Below, in pieces: positions 40,930 through 50,211 of a DNA stretch of 64,000 bases (its first letter is position 1; each line of letters starts with the position of its first letter). The translations under genes and the position numbers were made by a program. The notes under the pieces are model-generated. The model did no database searches and was not told the DNA's origin. It saw nothing but the letters and a program-made list of their open reading frames with translations. Origin of the DNA: Saccharothrix australiensis (lineage in GTDB: Bacteria > Actinomycetota > Actinomycetes > Mycobacteriales > Pseudonocardiaceae); assembly GCF_003634935.1 (NCBI RefSeq), contig NZ_RBXO01000001.1, positions 6,969,501-7,033,500 of the forward strand, in the 5' to 3' direction.

Positions 40930-42621
40930 TCAGCCGAAGACGATGTTGAGCACGATGGTCAGCACGAGCACGCCGACGCCGAGCACCACCGGCGAGCGGT
41001 ACCAGCCGGCGTCCTCACCCGTGGCGGAGTGCCGGCGGCTCTCCTTGGGCGTCAGGCTGTAGACCAGCCCCACCAGCCGCTCCTCCGGCACCGGCCGGGT
41101 GACCGACGTGACCGCCACGCTCACCAGGATGTCCACCGCGAACGCCACGCCCGCGCCGACGAAGCTCGCGCCCTGGCCGGGCAGGTCCACGACGCCGGTC
41201 TCGGCGAGCACGAACACCAGCACCGCCGCGAGCGTGCCCGAGACCAGGCCGATCCAGCCGGCCGCGGCCGACATCCGCTTCCAGAACATCGCCAGGATGA
41301 ACGTCGCGAACAGCGGCGCGTTGAAGAACGAGAACAGCGCCTGGATGTAGTCCATGATGTTGCCGTAGCCGGCGGCGAGGAACGCCGTGCCGATGGCGAC
41401 CAGCGTGCCGCCGATCGTGGCCAGCCGGCCGATCCGCAGGTAGTACTCGTCCGGGCGGTCCTTGCGCACGTAGTCCTGCCACAGGTCGTAGGTGAAGACC
41501 GTGTTGAACGAGGACACGTTCGCCGCGACGCCCGCCATGAACGAGGCCAGCAGGCCCGTGATGGCGATGCCGAGCATCCCGTTCGGCAGCAGCTCGCCGA
41601 TCAGCGCGGGCAGCGCGTTGTTGTAGACGATGCCGGAGCTGTCGTCGCCCGCCTTCAGCGCGCTCAGCTCGGGCACCACCAGCGCCGCGATGATGCCGGG
41701 GATGATGACCACGAACGGGATCAGCGCCTTCGGGTACGCGCCGATGATCGGCGTGCGGCGGGCGGCCGACATGCTCTTGGCCGACAGCGCGCGCTGCACC
41801 TCGGCGAAGTTGGTCGTCCAGTAGCCGAACGACAGCACGAAGCCCAGGCCGAACACGATGCCGAGCACGCTGAGCACCGGGTTCTGGATGCCGGTCAGCT
41901 CGGTCGCCGGCCACGCGGACAGCTGCTCCGCGCCGCCGGGCCCGGCCGTCACCCGGTCGACCAGGCCGTCCCAGCCGCCGACCCGGTGCAGGCCGACGAG
42001 GGTCAGCGGCAGCAGCGCCGCGACGATCACGAAGAACTGGAGCACCTCGTTGTAGATGGCCGCGGACAGGCCGCCGAGCGTGGTGTAGGTGAGGACGACG
42101 AACGCCGCGATCACCACCGACAGCGGGATCGGCCAGCCGAGCATGAGGTTGAGCAGGAACGCCAGCGCGTAGAGGTTGACGCCCGCGATCAGCACCTGCG
42201 CGACGGCGAAGCTGACGGCGTTGACCAGGTGCGCGCCCTTGCCGAACCGGCGGCGCAGGAACTCGGGGACGCTGCGGACCTTGGAGCCGTAGTAGAACGG
42301 CATCATCACCAGGCCGAGGAAGACCATCGCCGGGATCGCGCCGATCCAGTAGTAGTGCACGGTCGCCATGCCGTACTGCGCGCCGTTGGCGGCCATGCCC
42401 AGCAGTTCGATCGCGCCGAGGTTGGCGGAGATGAACGCGAGGCCGGTGACCCAGGCGGGCAGCGAGCGGCCGGAGAGCAGGAAGTCCAGGCTGGACGACA
42501 CCGAGCGCCGCGCCAGGAAGCCGATGCCCAGGACGAACGCGAAGTAGATCGCGAGCAGCGCGTAGTCGAGCGGCCCGGCGTCCAGCCGGAGATCCGCCTG
42601 CCCCTCGGCGAGCACGGGCAC
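40930..42621 (-). CDS. Sodium:solute symporter (SSS family)
   Basis: A 563-residue membrane protein with about 13-14 transmembrane helices. It has the early SSS features SLDFLLSGRSLPAWVTGLAFISANLGAIELLG and the conserved LASFMAGVAANVSSFNTVFTYDLWQDY. SSS proteins import sugars, amino acids, vitamins or osmolytes with Na+. The overall look, including the YRSPVVLGVGVLVLTIVLNIVFG end, resembles the sugar-type subgroup. The GTG start has AAGGAGGTG upstream. It forms an operon with the small membrane protein. Confidence 0.9.
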   Translation of the reverse strand: MPVLAEGQADLRLDAGPLDYALLAIYFAFVLGIGFLARRSVSSSLDFLLSGRSLPAWVTGLAFISANLGAIELLGMAANGAQYGMATVHYYWIGAIPAMVFLGLVMMPFYYGSKVRSVPEFLRRRFGKGAHLVNAVSFAVAQVLIAGVNLYALAFLLNLMLGWPIPLSVVIAAFVVLTYTTLGGLSAAIYNEVLQFFVIVAALLPLTLVGLHRVGGWDGLVDRVTAGPGGAEQLSAWPATELTGIQNPVLSVLGIVFGLGFVLSFGYWTTNFAEVQRALSAKSMSAARRTPIIGAYPKALIPFVVIIPGIIAALVVPELSALKAGDDSSGIVYNNALPALIGELLPNGMLGIAITGLLASFMAGVAANVSSFNTVFTYDLWQDYVRKDRPDEYYLRIGRLATIGGTLVAIGTAFLAAGYGNIMDYIQALFSFFNAPLFATFILAMFWKRMSAAAGWIGLVSGTLAAVLVFVLAETGVVDLPGQGASFVGAGVAFAVDILVSVAVTSVTRPVPEERLVGLVYSLTPKESRRHSATGEDAGWYRSPVVLGVGVLVLTIVLNIVFG

Positions 42622-42897
42622 CGTCGCCCACCTCCTTGTTCAAACAAGGTCCAACAACACCGGACACTAGCGCACACCCGATCACGCCGACCGTAGTGCA
42701 ACCGGGGGGACTTCGCTGGGCTGAACTACCCACGTCGAGGGGTGTTCAGTCCTCGACTTCGACCGGACCGCGAACTCGCGCGAGCGCGCCGGCCCGCACG
42801 GTTGGCGACGGGTGTCGACCTCGTCCGCCGGACGGGCGGTTCCCTGGCGTTTTCCGACTAACGGGTGAGCGCGGGCCGAGGGGTGGAGCGGTCGGGG

Positions 42898-43311
42898 CTA
42901 GCGGGTGAGCACGAACGGCGTCTCGGCGTAGAACGGGCCGGAGGTCGCGCCGAACACGAATTGCGCGCCGGGCTCGGCGTCGCGGAACGAATCCGGCACC
43001 ACCACCGGCGCACCGGCGAACCGCCCGGCGGCGTCCGTCGTGGCGTCACCGACCCGCCGGCCGTGGAGGGTGAAGACGACCCGCGCGCCGGCGGGGTACC
43101 CCTCGCCGCTGAGCCGGACCTCGTCACCGGCGCGACCGGCGTTGGGCCGGGCGACCAGCTGGGCGGTGGGCGCGACGGCGGCCGAACTCGCCCCGACCCG
43201 CACCGGGACGTCCGGCTTCGGCACGAGCGCGGTCCGCTGCGCGCAGCCGGCGAGCACGGCGAGCGGCACCAGGACCAGGACGGCCGACAGGCCGGGTCTT
43301 CGTCCGCGCAC
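42898..43311 (-). CDS. Small secreted lipoprotein with an Ig-like beta domain
   Basis: A 137-residue protein. The lipobox is VLAGC (cysteine about 23) after a basic n-region (RGRRPG). The mature part is all-beta; GRAGDEVRLSGEGYPAGARVVFTLHGR resembles an IPT/Ig-like fold that reads as a cell-surface domain. The GTG at 43311 was chosen because AAAGGAGG lies immediately upstream; the longer in-frame reading has no such site. No enzyme motif is visible. Confidence 0.7.
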   Translation of the reverse strand: MRGRRPGLSAVLVLVPLAVLAGCAQRTALVPKPDVPVRVGASSAAVAPTAQLVARPNAGRAGDEVRLSGEGYPAGARVVFTLHGRRVGDATTDAAGRFAGAPVVVPDSFRDAEPGAQFVFGATSGPFYAETPFVLTR

Positions 43312-43641
43312 GACGCCCTCCTTTGCCGGGCAGTCAGCGTATATCGCCGGATCGCGCCTGCCACGCGGCCGAACGGCGGATCGCGCGACCGGGCATTGCC
43401 GAGCACTTTTCGGATATGGGCGCGGCAAGGGGAATTCAGCGGTCGAACCGGCCGCCCGCCGTGGCCGGCGCTTCGGCCGACCACACGAGGTGCAGCCGCC
43501 GCACGTCCTCGTCCTCCGTGCTGATCTCGGACCGCCGCAGAGCGCCCTCCGCGCCGCGGGAGCCCAGCCGGAAGTGACAAGCCGTCCTGAGCAGGGAACA
43601 GCCCCTCAGGCTCTGGGCACGTCAGGGAAGGGCCACACGCC
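43312..43641. other. Non-coding gap upstream of the lipoprotein gene
   Basis: A 330-base stretch between the nucS stop and the lipoprotein start, both on the minus strand. Open frames here lack the codon bias of neighbouring genes. GCGATATACGCTG (minus strand, near 43340) could hold a -10 element for the lipoprotein gene. Nothing else is recognised. Confidence 0.5.
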
Positions 43642-44301
43642 TCAGAACAGGCGGAACTCGTCGGGTTCGATGCCGCGCAGGGCGTCGTAGTCGAGGACCA
43701 CGCAGCGGATGCCCCGGTCCTCCGCCAACGTCCGCGCCTGCGGCTTGATCTGCTGCGCCGCGAACACGCCCCGCACCGGGGCCAGCAGCGGGTCGCGGTT
43801 GAGCAGTTCCAGGTAGCGGGTCAGCTGTTCCACGCCGTCGATCTCGCCCCGGCGCTTGATCTCCACCGCCACCGACCCGCCCGCCGCGTCGCGGCACATC
43901 AGGTCGACCGGCCCGATCGCGGTCGGGAACTCGCGCCGGACCAGCGTCCAGCCCTCGCCCAGCGTCGTCACGTGCTCCGCGAGCAGCTTCTGGAGGTCGG
44001 CCTCCACGCCGTCCTTCACCAGGCCGGGCTCCGGGCCCAGCTCGTGCTTGGAGTCGTGCAGCACCTCGGCCAGGGTGATGATCAGCTTCTCGCCCGCCTT
44101 GTTCTGCACGACCCACAGGTCCGGTTCCTCGATGAGCCAGCACGGCGGGCTCATCCAGTTCAGCGGCTTGTACGCCCGGTCGTCGCTGTGCACGGACACC
44201 GAGCCGTCGGCCTTGATCAGCAGCAGGCGCTGGGCCATCGGCAGGTGGGCGGTGAGGCGTCCGACGTAGTCGACCTGGCAGCGAGCGATCACTAGGCGCA
44301 C
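43642..44301 (-). CDS. nucS: Mismatch-specific endonuclease NucS/EndoMS
   Basis: A 219-residue nuclease. The N-terminal beta domain ([38 protein letters not shown]) is followed by a RecB-like catalytic domain with GPVDLMCRD and [17 protein letters not shown], which supplies the acidic and lysine residues. NucS starts non-canonical mismatch repair in actinobacteria, which lack MutS/MutL, by making double-strand cuts at mismatches. GTG start at 44301. In mycobacteria nucS is also close to the atp-murA region and the epimerase/thiolase genes, in line with conserved synteny. Confidence 0.95.
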   Translation of the reverse strand: MRLVIARCQVDYVGRLTAHLPMAQRLLLIKADGSVSVHSDDRAYKPLNWMSPPCWLIEEPDLWVVQNKAGEKLIITLAEVLHDSKHELGPEPGLVKDGVEADLQKLLAEHVTTLGEGWTLVRREFPTAIGPVDLMCRDAAGGSVAVEIKRRGEIDGVEQLTRYLELLNRDPLLAPVRGVFAAQQIKPQARTLAEDRGIRCVVLDYDALRGIEPDEFRLF

Positions 44302-44357
44302 GGCCGACAGGCTACGGGGTGCCGGACCCGGACGACCGGCAGGTACCGTCGGGCGCC

Positions 44358-45728
44358 GTGTCACTCCTCCGCACCAAGCCGGTCGACCGCATCGCCGACG
44401 AGAGCGCGCACACGTCGCTGCGCCGCACGCTCGGCCTGGTGCCGCTGATCGCCCTGTCCGTCGGCGCGACGCTCGGCACGGGCATCTTCGTGGTGCTCGG
44501 GCAGGCCGCGCCGGTCGCCGGGCCGGCCGTCGCGGTGTCGTTCGCGGTCGCCGCGCTGGCCGCCCTGTTCTCCGCGCTGTCCTACGCCGAGCTGGCGGGC
44601 GCGGTGCCGGTGTCCGGCTCGGCCTACTCCTACGCCTACGCGACGCTCGGCGAGCTGGTCGCCTGGGTCTGCGGGTGGTGCCTGCTGCTGGAGTACGGCG
44701 TGTCGGTGGCCGCCGTCGCGGTCGGGTGGAGCGGCTACCTCAACGCCTTCCTCGACGCGACGCTGGGCGTGCAGCTGCCCGCGGCGCTGTCCGGCGACGT
44801 GGTCAACCTGCCGGCGGCGGTCGTGGTGCTGCTCGCCACCGCCGTGCTGGTGGGCGGCGTGCGGGAGAGCGCCGCGGTCACGACCGTGACGACCGTCCTC
44901 AAGGTCCTGGTGCTGCTGTTCTTCGTCGTGGTGGCGGTGTTCGGCTTCCGGTCGGCGAACCTCGCGCCGTTCGCGCCCGCCGGGGTGGCGGGCATCACCG
45001 GTGCCGCGTCGCTGGTGTTCTTCTCGTTCATCGGGTTCGACGCGGCGTCCACGGCGGGCGAGGAGGCGAAGAACCCGCAGCGGGACATGCCGCGCGCCAT
45101 CGTGCTCTCGCTGGCCATCGTGACCGTCGTGTACGTGCTGGTCGCGCTCACCGCCGTCGGCGCGGTCGGGGTGGACGTGCTGGAGGGCTCGGACGCCTCG
45201 CTCGCGACCGTGCTCCAGCGGCTCACCGACGCGAGCTGGCCGGCGACGGTGCTCTCGGCGGGCGCGGTGATCGCGATCGCCTCCGTGGTCCTGACCGTCC
45301 TGTACGGACAGACGCGCGTGCTGGTCGCCATGTCCCGCGACGGGCTGGTGCCGAAGGTGTTCTCCCGCGTCGGGCCGAGGCGGGTGCCCACGGCCAACAC
45401 CCTGATCGTGGGCGTGGTCGTCGCGGTGCTGGCCGCCCTGGTGCCGCTCGGCCAGCTCGCCGAGGCCACCAGCATCGGGACGCTGGTCGCGTTCGGGCTG
45501 GTCAACATCGGGGTGATCGTGCTGCGCCGCACCCGGCCGGACCTGCCGCGCGGGTTCCGGACGCCGTGGGTGCCGGTGGTGCCGCTGCTCGGGCTCGGCA
45601 TGTGCGCGCTGCTGGTGGCCGGGCTCGCGCCGGCCACGTGGTTGGCGTTCGGCATCTGGTCCGTGGTGGGCTTGGTGGTGTACTTCGCGTACGGACGTCG
45701 GCACTCGGAGTTGGCACGGGGAGAGTGA
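44358..45728 (+). CDS. APC-superfamily amino-acid permease (cationic amino acid type)
   Basis: A 456-residue permease with 12 transmembrane helices. The first helix carries [24 protein letters not shown], the substrate-site glycine motif of APC transporters, and [30 protein letters not shown] is the conserved helix 6-loop 7 region. Helix 8 includes [20 protein letters not shown]. It resembles the cationic-amino-acid (CAT/YfnA-like) branch. GTG at 44358 is preferred over an earlier GTG. Its stop overlaps the Nudix start (GTGA), placing it in a permease-Nudix-GNAT operon. Confidence 0.9.
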   Translation: MSLLRTKPVDRIADESAHTSLRRTLGLVPLIALSVGATLGTGIFVVLGQAAPVAGPAVAVSFAVAALAALFSALSYAELAGAVPVSGSAYSYAYATLGELVAWVCGWCLLLEYGVSVAAVAVGWSGYLNAFLDATLGVQLPAALSGDVVNLPAAVVVLLATAVLVGGVRESAAVTTVTTVLKVLVLLFFVVVAVFGFRSANLAPFAPAGVAGITGAASLVFFSFIGFDAASTAGEEAKNPQRDMPRAIVLSLAIVTVVYVLVALTAVGAVGVDVLEGSDASLATVLQRLTDASWPATVLSAGAVIAIASVVLTVLYGQTRVLVAMSRDGLVPKVFSRVGPRRVPTANTLIVGVVVAVLAALVPLGQLAEATSIGTLVAFGLVNIGVIVLRRTRPDLPRGFRTPWVPVVPLLGLGMCALLVAGLAPATWLAFGIWSVVGLVVYFAYGRRHSELARGE

Positions 45729-46267
45729 ACGTGGAGACCCTTGGATCGCGTGAGGTGTACGCGAACCCCTGGATGACGGTCCGGGAGGACCCGGTCCGGC
45801 GGGCGGACGGCACGACCGGGATCTACGGCGTGGTGGACAAGCCGGACTACGCGCTGATCATCCCGCTGGACGGGGAGCGGCTGCGGCTGGTCGAGCAGTT
45901 CCGGTACCCGCTCGGGATGCGGCGCTGGGAGTTCCCCCAGGGCACCGCGCCGGAGCGGGCCACCGAGGAGCCGATCGCGCTGGCCGAGCGGGAGCTGCGC
46001 GAGGAGACCGGGCTCCGCGCGGGCAGGCTGGTGGAGCTGGGCCTGCTGGACGTCGCGGCCGGCATGTCCAGCCAGCGCGGCCGGGTGTTCCTGGCGACGC
46101 AGCTCGTCGAGGGCTTCCACGAGCGGGAGCACGAGGAGCAGGACATGCGCTCGGCGTGGTTCCCGCGCGCGGAGTTCGAGGCGATGGTCGCGCGCGGCGA
46201 CATCACCGACGCCCAGTCGATCGCCGCGTACACCCTGCTCCTGCTGCACGAGAACGCGCAGCCGTGA
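45725..46267 (+). CDS. Nudix hydrolase, ADP-ribose pyrophosphatase type
   Basis: A 180-residue Nudix enzyme. The Nudix box is partly visible as GTAPERATEEPIALAERELREETGL, slightly longer than the standard 23 residues before the REXXEE core. ALIIPLDGERLRLVEQFRYPLG precedes it, as in ADP-ribose pyrophosphatases. It likely cleaves a nucleoside diphosphate-X compound in the cytoplasm. It overlaps the permease upstream and the GNAT gene downstream by four bases each. Confidence 0.88.
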   Translation: MNVETLGSREVYANPWMTVREDPVRRADGTTGIYGVVDKPDYALIIPLDGERLRLVEQFRYPLGMRRWEFPQGTAPERATEEPIALAERELREETGLRAGRLVELGLLDVAAGMSSQRGRVFLATQLVEGFHEREHEEQDMRSAWFPRAEFEAMVARGDITDAQSIAAYTLLLLHENAQP

Positions 46268-46806
46268 CCGCCGTCGCGGAGCTGCTGTCCACCGACGTGC
46301 TGGCCGGGGCCGAGGAGCTGGCCGACGTGCTGGCCGACGCGGTCGAGGGCGGCGCGTCGGTCGGCTTCCTGTCGCCGCTGCCGCGCCCGCACGCGGTGTC
46401 GTGGTGGCGGGCGCAGGCGGCGGCCGTCGCGAACGGCGTGCTGGCGGTGTGGGTGGCCCGCGCGGAGGGGCGGATCGTCGGCACCGTCCAGGTCCGGTTC
46501 ACCTCCACCCTCAACGGGACGCACCGCGCCGAGGTCGCCAAGCTGCTGGTGCTGCGCCGGGCGCGCGGCGCCGGCCTGGGCAGGCGGCTCCTGGCCGCCG
46601 CCGAGCGGGGCGCGGCCGGCCGGGGCGCGACCCTGCTGACGCTGGACACGCGGACCGGCTCGCCCGCCGAGGCGCTGTACCGGTCGGCGGGGTGGACGGA
46701 GGTCGGCGTGATCCCGGACTACGCGACCGACCCGCGCGGCGCGCTGCACCCGACCACGGTGTTCTTCAAGCGGCTCGGCACACCCGAGGAGCGCCGCGCC
46801 GGCTGA
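46264..46806 (+). CDS. GNAT-family N-acetyltransferase
   Basis: A 180-residue acetyltransferase. The acetyl-CoA loop is in VLRRARGAGLGRRLLAAAE, followed by LLTLDTRTGSPAEALYRSAGW and a C-terminal VFFKRLG. The sequence resembles enzymes acting on small amines or antibiotics; the substrate is unknown. GTG start overlapping the Nudix stop. It is the last gene of its operon and converges with the crotonase gene (19-base gap). Confidence 0.88.
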   Translation: MTAVAELLSTDVLAGAEELADVLADAVEGGASVGFLSPLPRPHAVSWWRAQAAAVANGVLAVWVARAEGRIVGTVQVRFTSTLNGTHRAEVAKLLVLRRARGAGLGRRLLAAAERGAAGRGATLLTLDTRTGSPAEALYRSAGWTEVGVIPDYATDPRGALHPTTVFFKRLGTPEERRAG

Positions 46807-46825
46807 CCGGTCCGGGCCGCCGGCG

Positions 46826-47599
46826 CTAATCGGTCCAGGTCGCCGACCGCTTCTCCAGGAACGACGACATGCCCTCCTTGGCGGCGGGCGTCTGGGACGC
46901 GGCGGCCATCACCTCGACGGCGATCGCGTACGCGTCCGCCTCCGGCCGGTCGAGCTGGGCGTACAGGGTCTGCTTGCCCAGCGCCTTGCTGGCCCGGCTG
47001 CCCCGCGTGGCGCGGCGCATCAGGTCGTCCACGGCCGCGTCCAGCTCGTCGGCGGGCACCACCCGGTTCACCAGGCCCCACCGCTCGGCGGTGCGCGCGT
47101 CGATCACGTCGCCGGTCAGCGCCAGCTCCATCAGCCGCTTGCGACCCACGGCCCGCGCCACCGGCACCGCCGGGGTGTGGCAGAACCAGCCGCCCTTGCC
47201 GCCGGGCAGCGCGAAACCGGCGTCCTCGGACGCCACCGCCAGGTCGCAGGAGGCGACCAGCTGGCAGCCCGCGGCCGTGGCCAGCCCGTGCACCCGCGCG
47301 ATCACCACCTGCGGCACGGACTCGACGGTGCGCATCAGGTCCGTGCAGAGGGTGAGCAGGTCCCGCACGCCCTCCAGGTCGCGCGCGGCCACGTCCGCGA
47401 AGTCGTGGCCGGCGGAGAACACCGGGCCCTCACCCGCCAGGACCACCCCCGCGGCGTCGGTGGCGGCGATCGAGCGGAACGCCGCCAGCAGTTCGGCGAG
47501 GTGGTCGGCGGACAGCGAGTTGCGCTTCCGGGCCCGGTCCATCGTGACGCGGACGACGTCGTCCGCCCGTTCGACGCGGATGTGCTGGTACTCGGCCAT
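46826..47599 (-). CDS. Enoyl-CoA hydratase/isomerase (crotonase family)
   Basis: A 257-residue crotonase-fold protein. The oxyanion-hole segments are FSAGHDFADVAA and HGLATAAGCQLVASCDLAVAS. In canonical hydratases two glutamates act; the first should lie near LATAAGCQLV, where alanine or glycine is seen instead, and GGWFCHTPAVP differs from classical EchA. It may therefore be an isomerase, hydrolase or scaffold rather than a typical hydratase. ATG at 47599 is chosen because the family N-terminus follows. Confidence 0.85.
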   Translation of the reverse strand: MAEYQHIRVERADDVVRVTMDRARKRNSLSADHLAELLAAFRSIAATDAAGVVLAGEGPVFSAGHDFADVAARDLEGVRDLLTLCTDLMRTVESVPQVVIARVHGLATAAGCQLVASCDLAVASEDAGFALPGGKGGWFCHTPAVPVARAVGRKRLMELALTGDVIDARTAERWGLVNRVVPADELDAAVDDLMRRATRGSRASKALGKQTLYAQLDRPEADAYAIAVEVMAAASQTPAAKEGMSSFLEKRSATWTD

Positions 47600-47801
47600 G
47601 TGCCGACCGTAGTCGGCGGCGCAAACGCCCACCGCGCGCACGCCGCACCCCCTCAGGGGGACCGGTTCACCGCCGAGGCCCAGCACGACCTCACGCCCGC
47701 CTCCGCCGAACCCACGCGCCAGAACTCGTGCCGCCCGACCCACGCTGCCCGACCCACGCTGCCCGACCAGCGCTACCCGACCGCGCGCCGGGCCCAGGGC
47801 G

Positions 47802-49793
47802 TCACAGGCCGTTGGCCTCCCGCACCACGGTCACGATCTCGTCCATGATCCGGGTCAGCTCGTAGTCCTTGGGCGTGAACACCCGCGCGATGCCGCGCTC
47901 GCGGAGCTTGTCGGCGTCGTCGGGCGGCACGATGCCCCCGACGACCACCGGCACGTCCCCCGCGCCCGCCGCGCGCAGCCCGTCGACCACCGCGGGCACG
48001 ACCTCCAGGTGCGAGCCGGACAGCACGGACAGGCCGACCACGTGCACGTCCTCCTGCACGGCCGCCGCGACGATCTGCGCCGGCGTCAGCCGGATGCCCT
48101 GGTACACGACCTCGAACCCGACGTCGCGCGCCCGGACGGCGACCTGCTCCGCCCCGTTCGAGTGCCCGTCCAAGCCGGGTTTGCCGACCAGCATCCGCAA
48201 CCGCTCGCCCAGCTCCTCACCCGTCGCCCGGACCCGCTCGCGCACCCGCGCGACCTCCTCGCCCGCCTCACCGGACGCGGACGCGGCCGAGACGCCCGTG
48301 GGCGCGCGGTACTCGCCGAACGCCTCGCGCAGCGCCGCGGCCCACTCACCGGTCGTGACGCCCGCCCGCGCGCACGCGATGCTGGGCTCGACCAGGTTCC
48401 GGTCGCCGGCCGCCGCCGAGCGCAGCTCGTCCAGGGTGGACCGCACCAGGGCGTCGTCCCGCCCGGCGCGCCACTCGCGGACCGCCTCCACCGCGTGCCG
48501 CTCCACGCCCGGATCGACGGTCTCGATCGCGTTCGCGCCCTCGGCCTGCAACGGCGACGGCTCGGTGGTGGCGAACCGGTTCACGCCCACGACGACGTCC
48601 TCACCGGACTCCACGCGCCGCCGCCGCTCGGCCAGCGACGCCACCAGCGCCGACTTCATGTAGCCGGACTCGACCGCCGCCACCGCGCCGCCCATCGCCC
48701 GCACGCGGTCCAGCTCGGCCCGCGCGGCGGCCGCGATCTCCTCGACCTTCGCCTCGACCACCCGCGAGCCCTCGAAGAGGTCCTCGTACTCCAGCAGGTC
48801 CGTCTCGTAGGCGAGCACCTGCTGCATCCGCAGCGCCCACTGCTGGTCCCACGGGCGCGGCAGGCCGAGCGCCTCGTTCCACGCGGGCAGCTGGATCGCG
48901 CGGGCGCGGGCGTCGCGGGACAGCGAGACCGCCAGCATCTCCAGCACGATCCGCTGGACGTTGTTCTCCGGCTGCGCCTCGGTCAGGCCGAGCGAGTTGA
49001 CCTGCACGCCGTACCGGAAGCGGCGGTGCCTCGGGTCCTCGATGCCGTAGCGCTCGCGGGTGATCTCGTCCCACAGCCGGACGAAGGCCCGCATCTTGCA
49101 CATCTCCTCGACGAACCGCACACCGGCGTTCACGAAGAACGAGATGCGCGCGACCACCTCGCCGCGCCGCTCCTCGGGCACCTGGCCCGAGTCGAACACC
49201 GAGTCCAGCACGGCGATCGCGGTCGACAGCGAGTACGCGATCTCCTGCGCGGGCGTCGCGCCGACCTCCTGGAGGTGGTACGAGCAGATGTTGATCGGGT
49301 TCCACTTGGGCGCGTTCACCACGGTCCACGCGACCATGTCGGTGATCAGCCGCAGGCTCGGGCCGGGCGGGAACACGTACGTGCCGCGCGACAGGTACTC
49401 CTTGATGATGTCGTTCTGCGTCGTGCCGGCCAGGGCCGCGCGGTCCGTGCCCTGCTCCTCGGCGACGCTGACGTAGAGCGCGAACAGCCACATGGCCGTC
49501 GCGTTGATCGTCATGGACGTGTTCGCGCCGCCCAGCGGGATGCCGTCGAACAACCGCCGCATGTCGCCGAGGTGGCTGATCGGCACCCCGACCTTGCCCA
49601 CCTCGCCCCTGGCCAGCTCGTCGTCCGGGTCGTACCCGGTCTGCGTCGGCAGGTCGAACGCCACGGACAGGCCGGTCTGCCCCTTGTCCAGGTTGCGGCG
49701 GTAGAGGGCGTTCGACGCGGCGGCGCTGGAGTGCCCCGCGTACGTGCGCATCACCCACGGGCGGTCGCGCTCGCGGTCGGCCGGGTACGGCAC
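47802..49793 (-). CDS. meaA: Ethylmalonyl-CoA mutase (MeaA), adenosylcobalamin-dependent
   Basis: A 663-residue B12-dependent acyl-CoA mutase. The TIM-barrel half has the MeaA-type start PWVMRTYAGHSSAAASNALYRRNLDKGQTGLSVAFDLPTQ, and the C-terminal cobalamin domain has GLDGHSNGAEQ (the DxHxxG lower ligand), GLSVLSGSH and VVVGGIVPP. Its single-chain size is below methylmalonyl-CoA mutase large subunits and matches MeaA/Ecm. It rearranges ethylmalonyl-CoA to methylsuccinyl-CoA, the step after Ccr. GTG at 49793 has GAGGAGG upstream and a palindromic operator 32 bases further. MeaB and the adenosyltransferase serve it. Confidence 0.9.
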   Translation of the reverse strand: MPYPADRERDRPWVMRTYAGHSSAAASNALYRRNLDKGQTGLSVAFDLPTQTGYDPDDELARGEVGKVGVPISHLGDMRRLFDGIPLGGANTSMTINATAMWLFALYVSVAEEQGTDRAALAGTTQNDIIKEYLSRGTYVFPPGPSLRLITDMVAWTVVNAPKWNPINICSYHLQEVGATPAQEIAYSLSTAIAVLDSVFDSGQVPEERRGEVVARISFFVNAGVRFVEEMCKMRAFVRLWDEITRERYGIEDPRHRRFRYGVQVNSLGLTEAQPENNVQRIVLEMLAVSLSRDARARAIQLPAWNEALGLPRPWDQQWALRMQQVLAYETDLLEYEDLFEGSRVVEAKVEEIAAAARAELDRVRAMGGAVAAVESGYMKSALVASLAERRRRVESGEDVVVGVNRFATTEPSPLQAEGANAIETVDPGVERHAVEAVREWRAGRDDALVRSTLDELRSAAAGDRNLVEPSIACARAGVTTGEWAAALREAFGEYRAPTGVSAASASGEAGEEVARVRERVRATGEELGERLRMLVGKPGLDGHSNGAEQVAVRARDVGFEVVYQGIRLTPAQIVAAAVQEDVHVVGLSVLSGSHLEVVPAVVDGLRAAGAGDVPVVVGGIVPPDDADKLRERGIARVFTPKDYELTRIMDEIVTVVREANGL

Positions 49794-49824
49794 GGCAACC
49801 TCCTCCGACGTCGGATCCCCGTAG

Positions 49825-49840
49825 CGTACTGACGGGTAAC
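49825..49840. promoter_or_regulatory. 16-bp palindromic operator, site D (ethylmalonyl-CoA mutase)
   Basis: CGTACTGACGGGTAAC keeps the TAC-N6-GTA core and the right half GGTAAC, but its left arm is degenerate (two of six positions unpaired or changed). It lies 32 bases upstream of the meaA start codon. It is the weakest of the five sites. Confidence 0.4.
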
Positions 49841-49894
49841 ACGACGGCCCGAGTGGCGTTGCCCACTGAATCGGTGCCGGAGGAGCATGGTCGC

Positions 49895-50182
49895 GTGACC
49901 GCTCTCCTCCAGACCCTGCTCCTGGTGGTGGTCCTGGCGACCCTCGCCCTCCTGCTGCGCTGGGCGTTCGGCAACGACCGGCGCGCCGTGCCCGACCACA
50001 CGGGCGACGACTTCGGCCTGCTCACCGAGGTGGCCGCGGTGCCGACCCCCGAGGCGGCCGACGTGCTCGCCCGACGCCTGCGCCAGGCGGGCATCCGGAC
50101 GACCGTCGCGCGCCGCGGGCAGGTCCACCGCCTGCTGGTGTTCCCCGCCGACGTGGCCAACGCCAAGCTCCTGCTCCGCTGA
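49895..50182 (+). CDS. Small single-helix membrane-anchored protein
   Basis: A 95-residue protein. An N-terminal transmembrane helix (LLQTLLLVVVLATLALLLRWAF) is followed by a soluble ~60-residue domain (AADVLARRLRQAGIRTTVARRGQVHRLLVFPADVANAKLLL) that resembles the DUF2007 signal-transducing fold. GTG at 49895 has GGAGGAG about 11 bases upstream; a GTG at 49853 is an alternative. It is divergent from meaA and lies just before the DinB gene. Function unknown. Confidence 0.65.
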   Translation: MTALLQTLLLVVVLATLALLLRWAFGNDRRAVPDHTGDDFGLLTEVAAVPTPEAADVLARRLRQAGIRTTVARRGQVHRLLVFPADVANAKLLLR

Positions 50183-50211
50183 TTGTCGTACCCCGCTGCG
50201 ATGCTGTGCCC

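Noticed and set aside
47802-49793. Methylmalonyl-CoA mutase large subunit
   Set aside because: The single-chain length, lack of a small-subunit gene and MeaA-type N-terminus fit ethylmalonyl-CoA mutase better.
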